8,105 nt of DNA from AC-69 sp050692435 (GTDB taxonomy: Bacteria > Actinomycetota > UBA4738 > HRBIN12): positions 1 through 8,105 of the forward strand of contig JBOGVG010000213.1 in NCBI GenBank assembly GCA_050692435.1, read 5' to 3'. The position numbers and the translations under genes were made by a program. This document shows, one piece after another, positions 5,489 through 8,105 of the stretch (positions are counted from its first letter, which is position 1; every line of letters begins with the position of its first letter). Under the pieces are notes generated by a model. That model made no database searches. It was not told the origin of the DNA and saw only the letters and a list, made by a program, of their open reading frames with translations.

Positions 5489-6883
5489 ATGCAGTCCTCG
5501 CCCTCACACCCGTCCACGATCTCGATCCCGCAGCTCCGCGCGGCCCTCACCGGTCGGGTGATCGCCCCGGGCGACGCCGGGTACGACGAGTCGCGCACGG
5601 TCTTCTACGGCGGGTTCGACCGACGGCCGGCCGTCATCGCGCGGGTTGCGGATGCGAGCGACGTCTCGCACGTCGTCTCGGTGGCCCGCGAGACCGGGCT
5701 CGAGCTCGCTGTCCGCAGCGGCGGTCACAGCCTCGCCGGTCACAGCGTCTCCGACGAGGGGATCGTGCTCGACCTCTTGGACATGCGGGCACTGGACATT
5801 GATGCCGAAGGTCGCACCGCGTGGGCCGAGACGGGGTTGACCGCGGGCGAGTTCACGAACGCGGCGGCGGCCCACGGTCTCGCGATCGCGTTCGGCGACA
5901 CGGGCTCGGTCGGGATCGGAGGGATCACGCTGGGCGGCGGCGTTGGGTACCTCGTTCGCAAGCACGGCCTCACGATCGACGACCTGCTGGCCGCCAACGT
6001 GGTAACCGCAGACGGCCGGCTCCTGCACGTGGACGCCGAGTCGCAGCCGGACCTCTTCTGGGCGATCCGCGGCGGCGGCGGGAACTTCGGCGTCGCGACC
6101 CGGTTCCGATTCCGGCTGCACGAGGTCGACACGATCGTCGGCGGCATGCTGATCCTGCCCGCGACGGCCGACGTGATCCACTCGTTCGTCGCCGAGGCGG
6201 AGGCCGCGCCGGAGGAGCTGTCGACCATCGCCAATGTCATGCCCGCGCCGCCGAGGCCGTTCGTGCCCGAAGAGCATCACGGCAAGCTCGTCGTGCTGGC
6301 GATGCTGGTCTACGCCGGCGACGTCGAGGCCGGCGAGCGTGCCGTTGCGCCGTTCCGGGCGCTCGCGGCGCCGATCGCCGACATGGTCAAGCCGATGCCC
6401 TACCCGGAGATCTATCCGACGGACGAGGGCGAGTACCACCCGACGGGGGCGGTGCGGACGATGTTCATCGACGCCCTCGATCGCCCCGCGACGGAGACGA
6501 TCGTCGAGCACCTCCAGGCCTCGACCGCGTCGATGGCCGTCGCGCAGATCCGGGTGCTTCGTGGCGCGATGGCGCGTGTGCCCGACGAGGCGACGGCGTT
6601 CGCGCACCGCGGGCGAGGGATCATGGTGAACGTGGCGGCCCTGTACGAGCGTCTCGACGAGGCGGCGGCCCACGAGGCCTGGGCCACCGGCTTCGCTTCG
6701 GCGCTACGCAGGGGTGACACCGGCGCGTACGTCAACTTCCTCGGCGACGAGGGCGAAGCGCGGATCCGTGAGGCATACCCGGGGTCGATATGGGACCGGC
6801 TCCCCGCGATCAAGGGTCGCTACGACCCGACCAATCTCTTCCGGCTCAACCAGAACATCCCGCCGGCGACGGAGGGCGCTTGA
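5489..6883 (+). CDS. FAD-binding oxidoreductase, berberine-bridge-enzyme-like (PCMH fold)
   Basis: The 464-residue flavoprotein has an N-terminal FAD-binding PCMH domain (about 45-215) and the BBE C-terminal signature PTNLFRLNQNIPP near the end. RSGGHS (76-81) supplies His80, which in this family carries the 8-alpha-histidyl FAD link. RGGGGNFG (194-201) is the second cofactor-binding block. The place where bicovalent members have Cys (GLxCDN) reads GLTIDD, with Ile163, so only a single covalent FAD link is expected. There is no convincing signal peptide. Members oxidise sugars, alkaloids or polyketide intermediates with oxygen; the substrate here is unknown. ATG 5489 is chosen because GGAAGGAG (5476-5483) lies five bases upstream; a GTG at 5471 would place that RBS inside the gene. 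It probably forms an operon with the exporter before it. Confidence 0.93.
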   Translation: MQSSPSHPSTISIPQLRAALTGRVIAPGDAGYDESRTVFYGGFDRRPAVIARVADASDVSHVVSVARETGLELAVRSGGHSLAGHSVSDEGIVLDLLDMRALDIDAEGRTAWAETGLTAGEFTNAAAAHGLAIAFGDTGSVGIGGITLGGGVGYLVRKHGLTIDDLLAANVVTADGRLLHVDAESQPDLFWAIRGGGGNFGVATRFRFRLHEVDTIVGGMLILPATADVIHSFVAEAEAAPEELSTIANVMPAPPRPFVPEEHHGKLVVLAMLVYAGDVEAGERAVAPFRALAAPIADMVKPMPYPEIYPTDEGEYHPTGAVRTMFIDALDRPATETIVEHLQASTASMAVAQIRVLRGAMARVPDEATAFAHRGRGIMVNVAALYERLDEAAAHEAWATGFASALRRGDTGAYVNFLGDEGEARIREAYPGSIWDRLPAIKGRYDPTNLFRLNQNIPPATEGA

Positions 6884-6929
6884 TCGAACTCGGCAGAAGG
6901 AGGATTCACCGGAGGGCGTTCGGCCGGCC

Positions 6930-7034
6930 TCGACGATCACCCGCGTCTTCGACGCTCCCCGTGGGCTGGTGTTCAAAGCATTGACCGATCCCGAAATCCG
7001 GACCGTGCGCAACGATTGGAAGGAGATCCCATGA
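6930..7034 (+). pseudogene. N-terminal fragment of an AHSA1/SRPBCC-domain gene
   Basis: The frame from 6930 reads STITRVFDAPRGLVFKALTD followed by PE. This is the N-terminal strand and helix of the AHSA1-like SRPBCC family (typical form ITRVFDAPRELVFKAWTDPE). Resemblance stops at about 6995, and the frame ends at TGA 7032-7034 after 12 unrelated codons. No ATG, GTG or TTG follows the RBS-like AGAAGGAGG (6896-6904) at a proper distance in this frame, so the start seems lost too. Roughly 100 or more codons of a normal 140-160-residue gene are missing. The sequence after the break is the leader of a hydrolase gene, which points to a deletion joining two neighbours. Confidence 0.72.
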
Positions 7035-7075
7035 ACACAGTCGTTTCGAAAGATGGCACCACCATCGCGTTCGAA
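7031..7075 (+). pseudogene. 5' stub of a second alpha/beta hydrolase gene
   Basis: After GGAAGGAG and a short spacer, ATG 7031 opens MNTVVSKDGTTIAFE. This closely resembles residues 1-15 of the intact hydrolase at 967-1743 (MSKVTSRDGTTIAFD). The DNA is alike too: GGCACCACCATCGC is shared exactly, and the leaders just upstream align with two small gaps (7005-7030 against 1767-1744 on the minus strand). Beyond about 7075 the frame stays open to 7348 but shows no hydrolase motif: no oxyanion loop and no GxSxG. The ATG overlaps the TGA of the preceding fragment. I read it as a truncated paralogue, not a functional small gene. Confidence 0.7.
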
Positions 7076-7452
7076 ACATCGAAGATCGTCACCCCTCCCC
7101 TCCTGCGGGGACGTGGAATGTGGTGCCTCCGCAGGAGGAGGGCTCCAGCCATGGGGAGGCAAGACGAACTCCGCGGAATGGCGCGGCTGCCCGCGGTCCT
7201 GGGAACGAGTCTCGAGCGGGATGGTTACGCGCTCGCGGCTCCATTCAGGTGCAGAGGTCCGCTTTGCGCTTCCGTCTGGGGGTCTCTTCACGATCTCTCC
7301 CGTTCCCCCCCAAGGGACTCCAACCATCTCTCCACGTCTCGGCGATGACGAGACTAGAGTCGCGAGCACCGGACTCAGATCCGCGGGCCGGAGCTTCAAG
7401 TCCTCCCCACTTCACCAGCAAACTGCCAGTTCCCCCGAGGTATTGTCCTTAT
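7076..7452 (+). other. 377-base stretch without a recognised gene
   Basis: The frames here are open on both strands, but none gives a recognisable family motif. The + frame that continues into the acetyltransferase is open from 7120, yet its first 111 codons do not resemble that family. The contents are a GC-rich hairpin (7099-7138), a run of eight C near 7303 and C-rich pyrimidine stretches around 7300-7330. It probably includes the acetyltransferase promoter, but no convincing -35/-10 pair is visible and no copy of the CGATGAGTT element is present. Confidence 0.5.
7099..7138. repeat. Inverted repeat / hairpin
   Basis: CCTCCTGCGG (7099-7108) pairs perfectly with CCGCAGGAGG (7129-7138). One G-T and one G-C pair extend it inward to a 12-pair stem with a 16-base loop. 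No T-run follows on either strand, so it is not a typical intrinsic terminator. It begins about 25 bases after the truncated hydrolase stub loses similarity, so it may mark a recombination or deletion end. Confidence 0.6.
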
Positions 7453-7995
7453 GTGGCGCTGGTCCGAAGACTTGCGAGCGACGAACTGCGCCCGGAGGAG
7501 GTTGCGGGCCTTCGCGAACTGTTCGGTGCCGCGTGGGGTGGCGATTCCGACGAGTTCACCGACGAAGACTGGGACCATGCCCTGGGGGGCCTCCACTTCA
7601 TCCTCGAAGAGGGCGGGGCAATCGTGGCTCACGCCTCCGTTGTCGAACGAGAGCTGAACACGAGCGGCCACCGCCTCGCGACCGGGTACGTTGAGGCGGT
7701 CGCGACACGGCCGATTCACCAGCGACGGGGCTATGGGTCGGCGCTCATGGGAGAGGTCGGTGAGTACATTGATCAGACGTTCCAACTTGGGGCGTTGGAC
7801 ACGGGCAGCGCCGCATTCTACGAGCGCCTGGGATGGGTGGTATGGAAGGGTCCCACCTTCGTCCGGACGAACTCAGGGCTCGTGCGAACCGCCGAGGAGG
7901 ACGGCAACGTAATCGCACGTCTGACACCCAAGTCCCCGGAGCTCGATCTGTGGGCACCGATCAGCTGCGACTGGCGGCCCGGAGACGTGTGGTAG
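7453..7995 (+). CDS. aac(2'): Aminoglycoside 2'-N-acetyltransferase, AAC(2')-I family homologue
   Basis: The 180-residue GNAT protein matches the length of AAC(2')-Ic of Mycobacterium tuberculosis (181). Characteristic blocks are EFTDEDWDHALGGLH (34-48), GGAIVAHASVVERE (54-67), GYVEAVATRP (78-87), the acetyl-CoA loop QRRGYGSA (90-97), AFYERLGW (121-128) and the C-terminal CDWRPGDVW (172-180). Against AAC(2')-Ic as I recall it, the substrate-binding Asp40, Glu82, Asp152 and C-terminal Trp181 correspond to Asp39, Glu81, Asp150 and Trp180. The proposed general acid Tyr126 corresponds to Tyr123. Asp35 becomes Glu34. The family acetylates the 2'-amino group of aminoglycosides such as gentamicin and tobramycin; chromosomal members may have other housekeeping roles. 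I chose GTG 7453 by homology. The RBS is weak (GAGG at a long spacing), and the open frame upstream to 7120 has no family resemblance. Confidence 0.88.
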   Translation: MALVRRLASDELRPEEVAGLRELFGAAWGGDSDEFTDEDWDHALGGLHFILEEGGAIVAHASVVERELNTSGHRLATGYVEAVATRPIHQRRGYGSALMGEVGEYIDQTFQLGALDTGSAAFYERLGWVVWKGPTFVRTNSGLVRTAEEDGNVIARLTPKSPELDLWAPISCDWRPGDVW

Positions 7996-8020
7996 GGAAC
8001 CTGCTCGGAGGAGGTCGTCC

Positions 8021-8105
8021 ATGGACTGCCCCCGAGTGGCGACCTGGAACGCGGCTGTGCAGCTGGAGACCTTCTCTCCTCGCCCGTCCTGCGCGGTCGC
8101 CGCCC
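8021..8105 (+). CDS. Possible start of a further gene, cut by the window end
   Basis: ATG 8021 is preceded by a strong GGAGGAGG (8007-8014) with a 6-base spacer, and the frame is open for 28 codons to the window edge. The first residues, MDCPRVATWNAAVQLETF, resemble no family I know. It begins 25 bases after the acetyltransferase stop on the same strand and could be co-transcribed with it. The call rests on the RBS and the open frame only. Confidence 0.4.
   Translation, partial: MDCPRVATWNAAVQLETFSPRPSCAVAA

Noticed and set aside
5504..6673. 389-codon minus-strand open frame antisense to the flavoprotein
   Set aside because: It is Arg/Asp/Val-rich with no recognisable domain, while the plus strand carries clear PCMH and BBE motifs over the same bases.
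6704..7399. 231-codon minus-strand frame over the gene-poor region
   Set aside because: It has no family motif and covers the antisense of the flavoprotein end and two gene remnants. Open frames of this size are common at this GC content.
1..8105. CRISPR arrays, tRNA or rRNA genes, transposases
   Set aside because: I saw no regularly spaced repeats, no cloverleaf or rRNA sequence and no transposase motif in any frame.

Overview
This is a GC-rich window with strong GGAGG-type ribosome binding sites and several TTG or GTG starts. It encodes an ECF sigma factor with a C-terminal SnoaL-like domain, a DHA2-type exporter, a berberine-bridge-type flavoprotein and an aminoglycoside 2'-N-acetyltransferase homologue. 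This suggests an actinomycete or another high-GC soil bacterium such as Thermoleophilia or Chloroflexota. The assignment is inference from gene content and codon use.

Layout. 10-897 (+) is an arginase-superfamily protein with altered active-site residues. 967-1743 (-) is an alpha/beta hydrolase, converging on it. 1835-2115 (-) is a dihydrofolate-reductase-like (RibD C-terminal domain) gene reduced by an internal deletion. 2249-2683 (+) is a STAS-domain protein whose 3' end overlaps by 90 bp, tail to tail, the ECF sigma factor at 2594-3607 (-). Divergent from the sigma gene are a 14-TM-type MFS exporter (3792-5414, +) and an FAD-binding oxidoreductase (5489-6883, +), probably one operon. 6884-7452 has no intact gene. 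It holds the beginnings of an AHSA1/SRPBCC gene and of a second alpha/beta hydrolase, then a hairpin and unexplained sequence. 7453-7995 (+) is an AAC(2') homologue, and 8021-8105 may be the start of another gene.

The most interesting signal is a promoter-like element found four times. It reads CGATGAGTT, then 15 bases, then GTC (preceded by C in three of four copies). The spacing is identical in every copy. The copies form two divergent pairs: one between the DHFR remnant and the STAS gene, the other between the sigma gene and the MFS gene. Each lies 33-41 bases upstream of a start codon that has its own Shine-Dalgarno sequence. This is what an autoregulated ECF sigma regulon should look like. 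The sigma factor would drive itself, its overlapping STAS partner, the exporter/flavoprotein operon and the decayed DHFR gene, with the downstream hydrolase possibly reached by read-through. The element also implies that the longest reading frames overstate the N-termini of the sigma factor and the STAS protein.

Overall the window looks like a small stress or xenobiotic-response locus (sigma factor, STAS, efflux, oxidoreductase, hydrolase, acetyltransferase). Similar small enzymes in it have decayed by deletion.
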